A DNA stretch of 64,000 nt from Lichenicola sp964247755 (GTDB taxonomy: Bacteria; Pseudomonadota; Alphaproteobacteria; Acetobacterales; Acetobacteraceae). The notes beneath the pieces were generated by a model that saw only the letters and a list, made by a program, of their open reading frames with translations, did not search any database and had not been told where the DNA came from. Position numbers and translations under genes: made by a program. Below are positions 37,342-45,684 of this stretch, piece after piece. The stretch covers positions 109,743 to 173,742 of the forward strand of contig CAXTVX010000002.1 in the NCBI GenBank assembly GCA_964247755.1, in the 5' to 3' direction. Positions within the stretch are counted from its first letter, which is position 1. Each line of letters opens with the position of its first letter.

Positions 37342-38006
37342 CCCAGGCTCTGCCTCGGGCGGCAGCGGACCTGGCCGGGTTCGTCGCCGCCCACACCGTG
37401 ATCGGCACTGCCCCCCTGGTGCCGGAAATCGCGCTGCACCTGGCCGGCGAGATCACGCCGATCTGGCAGGCCTCCGAGGCATGGCTGGAGCGCCGCGGCA
37501 TCGAGCCGCCGTTCTGGGCGTTCGCCTGGCCGGGCGGGCAGGCGCTGGCGCGGCACGTGCTGGACCATCCCGAGCTGGTCAGGGGTAGGCGGGTGCTGGA
37601 TTTCGCCGCCGGCGGCGGCATCGCCGCGATCGCCTGCGCGCGTGTCGGCGCGGCGTCGGTCGAGGCGGCCGAGATCGACCCCATGGCCGCGGCGGCGATC
37701 GGCTTGAACGCCGTTCACAATTCGGTCGCCGTCGCCGTGCTGTCGGAGGACCTGGTCGGCAGCGACCGGGCGTTCGACCTGATCCTGTGCGGCGACGTCT
37801 GCTACGAGGCGCCGATGACGCGCCACATCCTGCCCTGGCTGCGGCGCCGGGCGCGCTCGTCGGAGGTGTGGGTCGCGGACCCGGGACGCGCCTACCTGCC
37901 GAAGCAGGGGCTGGTGCCGATCGGCCGCTACGACGTGCCGACCACCCTGGAGCTGGAGGACCGCGTGCTGCGGCCGACCGTGCTGTACCGCCTGCTGCCC
38001 GACTGA
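37338..38006 (+). CDS. Class I SAM-dependent methyltransferase (protein N-methyltransferase-like)
   Basis: A 222-residue methyltransferase with SAM motif VLDFAAGGGIAAIACARVGA, acidic EIDPMAAAAIGLNA and motif IV DLILCGDVCYEAPM. It resembles the NNMT/ETFB-lysine methyltransferase group, whose members begin with a PPFWAFAWPGGQALARHVLD-type helix, present here. The start is unclear: family-like sequence extends to GFVAAHTVIGTAPLVPEI, upstream of the first GTG (37398), so I place it at CTG 37338, which overlaps the pcp stop (CTGA). Confidence 0.8.
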   Translation: MTQALPRAAADLAGFVAAHTVIGTAPLVPEIALHLAGEITPIWQASEAWLERRGIEPPFWAFAWPGGQALARHVLDHPELVRGRRVLDFAAGGGIAAIACARVGAASVEAAEIDPMAAAAIGLNAVHNSVAVAVLSEDLVGSDRAFDLILCGDVCYEAPMTRHILPWLRRRARSSEVWVADPGRAYLPKQGLVPIGRYDVPTTLELEDRVLRPTVLYRLLPD

Positions 38007-38072
38007 AGGCGGATTTATTCGGCCGTTCTTGCAGCCGGATCGTCGCCTCGGCGTTCGGCGGCCAAGATTAAG

Positions 38073-38094
38073 CCGTGTTTGCATGCGAACACGG
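38073..38094. promoter_or_regulatory. 22-bp near-perfect palindrome
   Basis: CCGTGTT-T-GCATGC-G-AACACGG has one mismatched pair, centred 55 bp upstream of the small exported protein gene and 67 bp after the methyltransferase stop. It could be an operator for a dimeric regulator, or form a 7-bp hairpin acting as a terminator; no U-tract follows. Confidence 0.4.
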
Positions 38095-38137
38095 TGTCCG
38101 GACCGGGCCTTCCGCCCATCTTCCCACAGGAGCTTTC

Positions 38138-38410
38138 ATGTTGAAGAAGTCGATCGCCGTGCCGATGGCGCTGGCGTTGTCGCTGGGTGCGGCGCTGCCG
38201 GCAGCACCTGCCGCCGCCGAGCCGGGCGGCTGCCTGAAGTATGGCGCGGCCGGCGCCGTCGGCGGCCACCTCGCGCATCACGGCGTGCTGGGTGCGGCCG
38301 GCGGCTGCGCCACCGGCGCATATGTGCGCCACCGCTATCGCAAGCAGCAGCGCGCCGCCACGGCCGCTGCGGCCCGTGGCGACGCACCCGTCGACGCCAC
38401 CCCGCGCTAG
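38138..38410 (+). CDS. Small exported Gly/Ala-rich protein
   Basis: A 90-residue protein with AGGAG 8 nt before ATG 38138. Sec signal MLKKSIAVPMALALSLGAALPAAPAAA, then CLKYGAAGAVGGHLAHHGVLGAAGGCATGAY, a glycine-zipper-like helix flanked by two Cys, and a basic tail (RHRYRKQQR). Related to small periplasmic glycine-zipper proteins of acetic acid bacteria. Function unknown; a disulfide across the hydrophobic segment is conceivable. Confidence 0.7.
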   Translation: MLKKSIAVPMALALSLGAALPAAPAAAEPGGCLKYGAAGAVGGHLAHHGVLGAAGGCATGAYVRHRYRKQQRAATAAAARGDAPVDATPR

Positions 38411-38477
38411 TCTTCCCGACCCCGCGTGACGCGGCAGGCCGTCTCCGGGCGGCCTGTCCCGTTCCGGGCATGAGCGT

Positions 38478-39581
38478 TCAATCGGTGTCCCCGGTGCGAG
38501 ACAGGGTGCCGGTCACGTTCGGCAGGGTCACGTCGCCGCTGCCGTGATGCGACAGGCTGCCGCCGCCGATCGTCGCCCGCACCACGAGGTCGCCGGAGCC
38601 GTCGCGGGCGCCGGTGAGCGTGCCGATGCGGCCGCCGAGCACGGAGATGTCGCCCGAGCCTTCGGCCGCCACCTGCAGCGTGTCGGCGTCGACCGAGGCG
38701 ATCCGGACGTCGCCGCTTCCCGCCGCCTGGAGGTCGACCGGCCCCTCGATCCGGTTCGCGCTCACATCGCCCTCCCCGTGCAGCACGAGGCGGGTCGGGC
38801 CGATCGTCGCCCGGCCCAGGGACAGGTCGCCCGAACTCGTCACCACGGCCGACAGCCGGGTGATGGCGCCGCCGCCGATGCGCAGGTCGCCCGACCCATG
38901 CAGCCCGGCATCGACCGGGCCGTCGACCTCGGCCACCGACACGTCGCCAGCGCTCCGCTGCCGCACCGTGAGCGGTCCGGTGCCGTCCAGCGTCACGGTG
39001 CCGCTGCCGGTGCCCTCGATCGTCACCGGGCCGGTGAAGCGGCCGCCGCGTATGTCGACCGCGTCGGTCTGCTGGATGCGGAGCGGCATGGCGGGCGGCA
39101 GGCGCAGCACGACGTCGCCCGGCTCGCCCGAACAGCTGTCCGTGACGGCGCCGCCATCCAGCGACACTCCGCGCAGCGCCGCATCCTGGCCCGGCCTGGT
39201 GGAGACGATCACCCGGCCGTGCAGGTCGGGATCGGGCAGAAGCGTCACCGAATCGGCACAGGACAGGCCGACGAACAGGCTGCCGGTCTCGATGCTGCGC
39301 GACGGGGTATCCCCGGCCGGCAGCGGCCGGCCGGTCGCCGGAAACCCGGTGATGGCAGGGATCGACGGGATCCGCGGGATGGGAGGAATTGGCGGGATGG
39401 GCGGAACCGGCGGCTGATCGATCGCGACCTCGACGTCATGGTGATGGCCTTGGGCCTGTCCGCTGGAATCCTGCTGCGACAGCATCCAGCCGGCCAGGAC
39501 GATGCCGCCGAGCAGGTAGGCGGCCCGCCTGCGCCGCATGCGGATGTCGTCGGCGCGGGCGCCGTCGTGGATCGGGAACAT
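38478..39581 (-). CDS. GIN-domain (DUF2807-like) anchored beta-helix protein
   Basis: A 367-residue protein. A basic N terminus (RMRRRRAAYL) precedes one hydrophobic helix (about 20-35), then HHHD, a Pro-Ile repeat (PPIPPIPPIPRIPSIPAI, about 60-80) acting as a spacer, then a beta-solenoid region with regularly spaced GSGD motifs (GSGDLRIGG, SSGDLSLG, GEGDVSANR, GSGDVRIAS, GSGDISVLG), the mark of 'putative auto-transporter adhesin head GIN' domains. Its ATG overlaps the pspC stop by one base, so it is the last gene of the psp operon. Probably periplasmic and inner-membrane tethered. Confidence 0.75.
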   Translation of the reverse strand: MFPIHDGARADDIRMRRRRAAYLLGGIVLAGWMLSQQDSSGQAQGHHHDVEVAIDQPPVPPIPPIPPIPRIPSIPAITGFPATGRPLPAGDTPSRSIETGSLFVGLSCADSVTLLPDPDLHGRVIVSTRPGQDAALRGVSLDGGAVTDSCSGEPGDVVLRLPPAMPLRIQQTDAVDIRGGRFTGPVTIEGTGSGTVTLDGTGPLTVRQRSAGDVSVAEVDGPVDAGLHGSGDLRIGGGAITRLSAVVTSSGDLSLGRATIGPTRLVLHGEGDVSANRIEGPVDLQAAGSGDVRIASVDADTLQVAAEGSGDISVLGGRIGTLTGARDGSGDLVVRATIGGGSLSHHGSGDVTLPNVTGTLSRTGDTD

Positions 39582-40006
39582 CACTCGCCCATCCGGCGGA
39601 AGCCGCGATGCAGCTCGAAGTCGGGCGCGGTGACGAAGGCCTCGATCCGGCCGAGCCGCGGTTCCAGGGTCTCGAAACGGTGGCGCAGCAGCGCCCAACC
39701 TTCGCGCACCGGCAGCGGCCGGTCCGGGATCGAGGCGGACCGGCCGCCACCCCGGCTGCCCTGCCAGGTGGCATAGTCCGGGGCGGTGCGGCCGCGCCGG
39801 TGCGGCTGGCGTCGGCGAAGCAGCAGCGCCAGGGCGAGATAGGCGAGGCCGGTCGGCAGGATCACGAACAGCAGGGCCACGATCCGCACCAGCGGCAGCG
39901 GCAGGTCGAGATCCTCGGCGAGGCCGGCGCAGACGCCGGCGGCCATCGCCCCCTCGTCCTGGCGCCACACGCGCGGGGGAAGGTCGCGGGAGAACGGGTC
40001 GTTCAT
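39581..40006 (-). CDS. pspC: Phage shock protein C domain protein PspC
   Basis: A 141-residue membrane protein. The PspC domain spans about 12-66 (RVWRQDEGAMAAGVCAGLAEDLDLPLPLVRIVALLFVILPTGLAYLALALLLRRR) with its single long hydrophobic hairpin. A cytoplasmic tail follows with a short helical segment (REGWALLRHRFETLEPRLGRIEAFV). AGGAGGAG is about 7 nt before the ATG. It works with PspB to sense inner-membrane stress and recruit PspA in the Psp system. It lies 13 bp after pspB. Confidence 0.92.
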   Translation of the reverse strand: MNDPFSRDLPPRVWRQDEGAMAAGVCAGLAEDLDLPLPLVRIVALLFVILPTGLAYLALALLLRRRQPHRRGRTAPDYATWQGSRGGGRSASIPDRPLPVREGWALLRHRFETLEPRLGRIEAFVTAPDFELHRGFRRMGE

Positions 40007-40019
40007 GGACCGGCTCCTC

Positions 40020-40301
40020 CTAGTGCGGCATGCGGCTGCGCCAGCCGGCCAGCTCGGTGTCGAGGATGCGCTCCAGGTTCTCGACCCGCTGTTCCATGCG
40101 GCGCGCCAGCTCGTTCATCTCGGCGAGTGCCCGCTGCTCCTCGAGCCCGAGGGCGGGCGCGCTCAGCTCGCGCAGGCGGCGGTCGTGCCGGAGCTTCAGG
40201 AACCAGCCGGCAAAGACGAACGGGGCGATGACCGCGATCATCCCGGTCAGGTCCGACAGCACGTGGCTGCCGCTCAGGATGGCAAGCGTGGCGGGATCCA
40301 C
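40020..40301 (-). CDS. pspB: Phage shock protein B PspB
   Basis: A 93-residue single-pass protein: helix at about 18-36 (TGMIAVIAPFVFAGWFLKLRHD), then a leucine-zipper-like cytoplasmic coil (LEEQRALAEMNELARRMEQRVENLERILD), exactly the PspB plan. GTG start at 40301, with AGGA 9 nt upstream, 13 bp after pspA. Confidence 0.9.
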   Translation of the reverse strand: MDPATLAILSGSHVLSDLTGMIAVIAPFVFAGWFLKLRHDRRLRELSAPALGLEEQRALAEMNELARRMEQRVENLERILDTELAGWRSRMPH

Positions 40302-40314
40302 GGCGGGTGATCCT

Positions 40315-41043
40315 TCAGGAACGGGGTTCGTTGCCGTCCGGCCCGGACTGCGGCGCGTCCGCGGCGTCGCCCTCCGGCGCCGGCTTGCGCCCGCGCAGCC
40401 TGGCGCGCAAGGCGGCGAGCTCGGTCTCCACCGCGCTGTCGGCTTCCAGCCCCTCGATCTCCTGTTCCAGGGTGCGGCGGCCGAGGTCGTAGGATTCCGC
40501 CCGTCCCTCCAGCGCGTCGAGGTTGCGCTCGACCTGCTCGAAGCGTCCGAACGCGTTGCCGATGCGGTCGTCGTAGATCCGCTCGCGCAGCTTCACCCGC
40601 GAGGAGGCGATGGAGGCGCGCGTCAGCAGCGCCTGCTCGCGGGCCTTGGCCTCGGCGAGCTTGGCCTGCAGCTTGGCGATGTCGTCGTTCTGCTGCGACA
40701 GGCCGGCCACGATCTGCTTGTGCTGCGCGTCCAGGCCTTCTCGCGTCCTGGTCAGGTGGGTGCGGGCCTGCAGCGCGCCGCGTGCCAGGTCGTCGCGGTT
40801 GTGGGTGAGGGCGAGCTCGGCCTTGCGTTCCCATTCCGCCTCGTCGCGCGACAGGGTGGCGATCCGGCGCTCGATCTCCTTGCGCTCGGCGATGGTCTGC
40901 ACCGCGGACGAGCGCACCTCGACCAGCGTGTCCTCCATCTCCTGGATGATCAGGCGGATGATCTTCCGGGGATCCTCCGCCCCGGCGACGATGGCGTTGA
41001 TGTTGGAGTTCACGATGTCGGACAGGCGGGAGAAGATGCTCAC
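40315..41043 (-). CDS. pspA: Phage shock protein A PspA
   Basis: ESCRT-III-like coiled-coil protein that binds stressed inner membrane and, when free, inhibits PspF. The 242 residues begin (GTG) MSIFSRLSDIVNSNINAIVAGAEDPRKIIRLIIQEMEDTL, the amphipathic membrane helix plus the conserved EDP motif, followed by continuous coiled coil to about 215. GGAGG 8 nt before the GTG at 41043 fixes the start. First gene of pspA-pspB-pspC-GIN, with a sigma-54 promoter upstream. Confidence 0.95.
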   Translation of the reverse strand: MSIFSRLSDIVNSNINAIVAGAEDPRKIIRLIIQEMEDTLVEVRSSAVQTIAERKEIERRIATLSRDEAEWERKAELALTHNRDDLARGALQARTHLTRTREGLDAQHKQIVAGLSQQNDDIAKLQAKLAEAKAREQALLTRASIASSRVKLRERIYDDRIGNAFGRFEQVERNLDALEGRAESYDLGRRTLEQEIEGLEADSAVETELAALRARLRGRKPAPEGDAADAPQSGPDGNEPRS

Positions 41044-41096
41044 GGGGTGACCTCCGTTCCGGGGGCGGGACGCAAGCGGTCCCTCGGCATCATCAG

Positions 41097-41112
41097 AGCA
41101 GCTTCCGTGCCA
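41097..41112 (-). promoter_or_regulatory. Sigma-54 promoter of pspA
   Basis: On the minus strand TGGCACGGAAGCTGCT: -24 element TGGCACG is exact, a 4-bp spacer, and the -12 element CTGC differs from TTGC at one position; the GG/GC spacing is correct. It would start transcription about 40 nt before pspA. The divergent gene encodes the matching sigma-54 activator PspF. Confidence 0.85.
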
Positions 41113-41237
41113 CCTGACACCGGAGCGGACGTTCCGGCCAACCTGCTGACGGCATTGGTCTTTCCCCTGCCCTTGCGTCCCGGCCCGCTTCGACACACAG
41201 TGCGACGCGACACCATCATGGTTCGGAGGACCAATCA

Positions 41238-42368
<1,131 letters not shown>

Positions 42369-43057
42369 TCCTGCGGGAACAGGCGGTGCAGCGCCTCGAC
42401 CTTGGGCATGTCGTTGATGGCGATGTAGGCCGCGTCGGGGTTCTGCGCCAGGTAGTCCTGGTGATAGCCCTCGGCCGGATAGAAGCCGCGCAGCGGGTCG
42501 ACCCGGGTGGCGATCGGCGCGTCGTAGACGTGCGCGGCGTCGAGGCGGGCGATGTAGGCGCGCGCCGCCTCGGCCTGTGCCGGCGTGCCGGTCCAGATCT
42601 CCGAGCGGTACTGGGTGCCGCTGTCGGGACCCTGGGCATCGCGCTGCGTCGGGTCGAGCGCCACCGAGAAGAAGATCTGCATGAGGCGGCCGAGCGACAC
42701 CTGCTTTGGGTCGTAGGTGATCTGCACGGACTCGGCGTGGCCGGTGGTGCCGGTGCTGACCGTCTCGTACTGCGCAGTGTCGGCGGCGCCGCCGGTATAG
42801 CCGGACACGGCGCGGCGGACGCCCCTGACGTGCTCGAACACGCCCTGCACGCCCCAGAAGCAGCCGCCGGACACGGTGATCTGCTGCAGGCCGCTGCCCT
42901 CGACGGGAGTCGAGACGGCCGCCGGCACCAGCCGCGGCGACTCCTCGGCACGGCCCGGCCGCACCCCCGACAGCAGCAGCGAGGCCGGCAGCGCCACTGC
43001 GCCGGCGAGCAGCAGGAACCTGTTCTTGGTCATGACGTGGGTCTCCTGGAAGGTGGT

Positions 43058-43582
43058 CTAGGTGGCGTGCGGCGGCTGGACGCCGGGTGCGGGATCGAAG
43101 CGCAGCGCCACCCCGTTCATGCAGTAGCGCAGGCCGGTCGGCTTCGGGCCGTCGTTGAACACGTGGCCGAGATGGCCATCACATTCGGCGCAACGGATCT
43201 CGGTGCGCTGCATGAACATGGAGTTGTCCTTGTGCTCGACCACGGCGTCGGCCACCGGTTGCCAGAACGAGGGCCAGCCGGTGCCGCTGTCGAACTTGGC
43301 GTCGGAGGAGAAGTTGTGCAGGCCGCAGCCGGCGCAGACGTACTGCCCCTTGTCGTAGAAGTGGTTCAGCGGCGAGGAGAACGGCGTTTCGGTGCCGGCC
43401 TCGCGCAGCACGTCGTATTGCGCCGGTGACAGCAGCTTGCGCCATTCCACATCGGTATGGCGCAGCGGCGCCGGCGTGGCGCCCATCGCGCGTGGGAAGC
43501 GTCCGAGCGTCGCTGCGCCCGCGGCCAGGACGGTGGCGGCGTGCAGCATCTGCCTGCGCGTCGGGAACTGGAAGGTGGACAT
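43058..43582 (-). CDS. msrB: Peptide methionine-R-sulfoxide reductase MsrB, exported
   Basis: Repairs R-epimers. The N terminus MSTFQFPTRRQMLHAATVL carries a twin-arginine-type signal (TRRQML) ahead of a hydrophobic stretch, consistent with export of a folded zinc protein. Zinc ligands are C83/C86 (CAGC) and C131/C134 (CAEC); catalytic C154 lies in GLRYCMNGVALRF. 174 residues. ATG 43582 has AAGGA upstream. First gene of the msrB-msrA pair; the 141-bp upstream DNA is AT-richer and probably holds the promoter. Confidence 0.94.
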   Translation of the reverse strand: MSTFQFPTRRQMLHAATVLAAGAATLGRFPRAMGATPAPLRHTDVEWRKLLSPAQYDVLREAGTETPFSSPLNHFYDKGQYVCAGCGLHNFSSDAKFDSGTGWPSFWQPVADAVVEHKDNSMFMQRTEIRCAECDGHLGHVFNDGPKPTGLRYCMNGVALRFDPAPGVQPPHAT

Positions 43583-43723
43583 CCTTTGGCATCCTTCTTG
43601 AGGCCGGATATGAGTATGACTTCGCTGGAAACAGGGTTCGGTTACACCTTACAGCGAATGACCCGGCATGTCTGATGTCATGATCCCGTTGCCGGCCTGC
43701 TGGCGATCGTGGCGGCGGCCGGC

Positions 43724-43939
43724 ATGAGCGCTCCGGTCCTGCTGTCGGAGGCCCGGCTGGGCGGCATCGACGGTGACGAACTGCTGGCGCCGCGGGCGTT
43801 GTTCCCGCCGGTCCGGGGGTCCAGCCGGGTCGCCGACGCGCTCCTGCGCACGCTCCGCATCGCACCTGCTTCTGCTCCCGGCGCCGATCGGCTCGGGCCG
43901 GAGGACCTGCGCAGGGCCGTCCGACGGGGGCCGTCGTGA
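43724..43939 (+). CDS. Small ORF coupled to the HEPN-MbcA gene
   Basis: 71 codons from ATG 43724 (GTG 43709 is an alternative); no ribosome-binding site is obvious. The protein (MSAPVLLSEARLGGIDGDELLAPRALF...) is not recognised and has no RES-toxin or other toxin signature. Third-position GC fits coding. Its TGA overlaps the next gene's GTG (GTGA), the arrangement expected of a toxin-antitoxin or partner pair. Could be spurious. Confidence 0.4.
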   Translation: MSAPVLLSEARLGGIDGDELLAPRALFPPVRGSSRVADALLRTLRIAPASAPGADRLGPEDLRRAVRRGPS

Positions 43940-44769
43940 CCGGCCCGATCGCCCGCCTGCTGTCGCGCGCTCGCGACAGCCTGGAGGATGCGCGCCTGCT
44001 GGCGGAACACCGGCGGCCCAGCGAGGCCGTACTGACCAGGTTGGCGCTGCATCAGGCGCTGCAGGCGGTCAGCACGGCGGCAGGGCTCGACGCCGATGAC
44101 GGGTTGCGCCTGGACACGCTGTTCCGGCGGGTATCGGAGGATCATCCGCAGGCGGCAAGGATCGCCCGGCTGCGGGACGACGACGCGCAGACCATCGCCG
44201 CGGTCGGCGAGCTGGTCGAGGCGCTGTCGGCGCCGCGGTCGACGCCGACATCCCAGGCCGGGCATCGGCCGGAGCCGGACGGAACGTCATCGCCGCGAGG
44301 GCAGGCGCCGGTCGCCGGGGACGACGCGACCGGAGCCGGCGCAACCGGGGCGGACCTGTCCAGGCCGACCGCCCTGGCCGCCTCGCCGCAGGGCGGTGGC
44401 CGCGGCAGTTCGACAGGCAGCGTCTCGTCGGCCGCGTTCTGGACGCTGATGGACCGCTGGCAGGTGGCGGACCTCGACGCCCTGGCGCTGATCGGCCATG
44501 GAGGTGGCCTGACGAAGAAGGGCACGCGCCCGCGCTTCCGTCCCGAAGGCGAGGAGGCGGCCCGATATACTGCCCTGCGACGGCTCGACATCGCGCTCGA
44601 CGCGCTCGGGATCGAGCCGCATGGCTGGCTGTCTGCCGCACGCCCGAACGCGCCCTTCCGAGGCGACACGCCGCTCGCGGTGCTGATGCGTGACGGCGAG
44701 GCCGGTGCCAGGCAGCTGCTGCACCTGCTCAACCGGCAGGGCCTGGCCGCGGCGCTGGCGGCGGGCTGA
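43936..44769 (+). CDS. Putative HEPN-like and MbcA/ParS/Xre antitoxin fusion protein
   Basis: 277 residues in three parts. Residues 1-97 (LLSRARDSLEDARLLAEHRR..EAVLTRLALHQALQAVS...LDTLFRRVSEDHP) have the helix pattern of HEPN domains, without a clean R-x4-6-H RNase motif. Residues 98-165 are a Gly/Ser/Pro linker. Residues 168-270 match the plan of MbcA/ParS/Xre-type antitoxins: an HTH-like part (FWTLMDRWQVADLDALALIG) and a DUF2384-like end (GWLSAARPNAPFRGDTPLAVL). The usual RES toxin partner is absent. Family assignments come from pattern reading only; function is inference. Confidence 0.55.
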   Translation: MTGPIARLLSRARDSLEDARLLAEHRRPSEAVLTRLALHQALQAVSTAAGLDADDGLRLDTLFRRVSEDHPQAARIARLRDDDAQTIAAVGELVEALSAPRSTPTSQAGHRPEPDGTSSPRGQAPVAGDDATGAGATGADLSRPTALAASPQGGGRGSSTGSVSSAAFWTLMDRWQVADLDALALIGHGGGLTKKGTRPRFRPEGEEAARYTALRRLDIALDALGIEPHGWLSAARPNAPFRGDTPLAVLMRDGEAGARQLLHLLNRQGLAAALAAG

Positions 44770-44805
44770 ACTCCCGCCACCTCGCTTCGTCCCGCCCGGG
44801 GCAGG

Positions 44806-44844
44806 GCGGATCCCGATCAGGCGGGTCACCTGATCGGGATCCGC
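44806..44844. terminator. Bidirectional hairpin terminator
   Basis: A perfect 16-bp stem GCGGATCCCGATCAGG / CCTGATCGGGATCCGC with a 7-nt loop (CGGGTCA) sits between the convergent genes at 43936 and 44846. It begins 2 bp after the doxX stop on the minus strand. It is the longest perfect stem I found in the window. U-tracts are absent on both sides. Confidence 0.8.
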
Positions 44845-44845
44845 T

Positions 44846-45502
44846 TCAGAACGCGGCGCCGGTGACGCGAGTGACCAGGACCGGCGACCGCATCGCCTGG
44901 AGGCCGCGGCGCTGGAGCAGGTGGTCCAGGCCCAGGCAGTGCCCCGCCCTGTCGACGGCGAACATGCCGTGGGCGAGCACGATGGCGACATAGGTCCACG
45001 GCCACTCGGTCGGGTCGTTGTAGAGGCCGAGCCACAGCTGGAGCGTGAACAGCACGGCGAGCACCCCGGCCCAGCGCACGGCGATGCCGAGCGTAAGCGA
45101 GACCGTGAAGAAGATCTCGATCGCGTAGACCACCGGCTGCAGCAGCGCGATGTGCGGGACCAGCAGGTCGCGCACCACCGCACCCTGGAGCGGGATCGCG
45201 CTGAACTTGCCTTCCTGGACCAGCCAGTATTTGAACCCATCCGCGACCGGCAGGGGCAGCTTCCAGATCGTGCCCTGGAACCACATCCCGGCGGCGACGA
45301 TGCGCATCGTCGCCACCCACAGGTTGCGGCCGGTACGCTGTTCCGGATCCCGCGACCAGTTCGCCCAAGCGATCGCGAGGCCGGCCGCGAGCAGCAGGAG
45401 GTAGAAGAGGACAGACAGGTACTTGGCCGCACCGAAGCGGTTGTAGTCGCCGGTATCGCCGACGAGGAACCGGACCAGGTCGACGAGCGGGTTGTCGGTC
45501 AT
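44846..45502 (-). CDS. DoxX-like membrane protein
   Basis: A 218-residue protein with about five hydrophobic helices (YLSVLFYLLLLAAGLAIAW, NLWVATMRIVAAGMWFQGTIWKLP, LLQPVVYAIEIFFTVSLTLGI, GVLAVLFTLQLWLGLY). The pattern W...R...G..W..G..WK.P with a later GLYNDPTEWPWTYV fits the DoxX/DoxD quinone-linked family, though the exact subgroup is unknown. ATG 45502 overlaps the stop of a 23-residue upstream ORF. GGAG is 10 nt upstream. Confidence 0.75.
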   Translation of the reverse strand: MTDNPLVDLVRFLVGDTGDYNRFGAAKYLSVLFYLLLLAAGLAIAWANWSRDPEQRTGRNLWVATMRIVAAGMWFQGTIWKLPLPVADGFKYWLVQEGKFSAIPLQGAVVRDLLVPHIALLQPVVYAIEIFFTVSLTLGIAVRWAGVLAVLFTLQLWLGLYNDPTEWPWTYVAIVLAHGMFAVDRAGHCLGLDHLLQRRGLQAMRSPVLVTRVTGAAF

Positions 45503-45570
45503 CGTCCCGCTCCCCGGATCGTCGCGCCCGACAGGCACGGCTCCTGCACATGCTTCACGTGTTTCTTCAT
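45499..45570 (-). CDS. 23-residue peptide coupled to the DoxX-like gene
   Basis: ATG 45570, preceded by AGGTG about 6 nt upstream, opens 23 codons ending in a TGA that overlaps the DoxX ATG (ATGA). The peptide begins MKKHVKHVQEPCLSG and ends IRGAGR: strongly basic, two His, a single Cys, no hydrophobic segment. Too short for ORF statistics. It may be a translated leader that couples initiation of the membrane protein, or a bona fide micropeptide partner or peptide precursor. Confidence 0.4.
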   Translation of the reverse strand: MKKHVKHVQEPCLSGATIRGAGR

Positions 45571-45684
45571 GACGTCACCTGTTCCGATCAGCCCTTGTTG
45601 GTTTCAGAGCGTTCGGCGCGGTGGCGGATCAAGTTACGCTTGGGGCAAGCGGAAGCGTGTCGCCGCTTGAGTCTTCCGCCCCGG

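Noticed and set aside
43709..43939. RES-type toxin as partner of the MbcA-like protein
   Set aside because: The ORF is only about 71-76 codons, and RES toxins are about 150 residues with conserved Arg and Glu motifs that are absent here.
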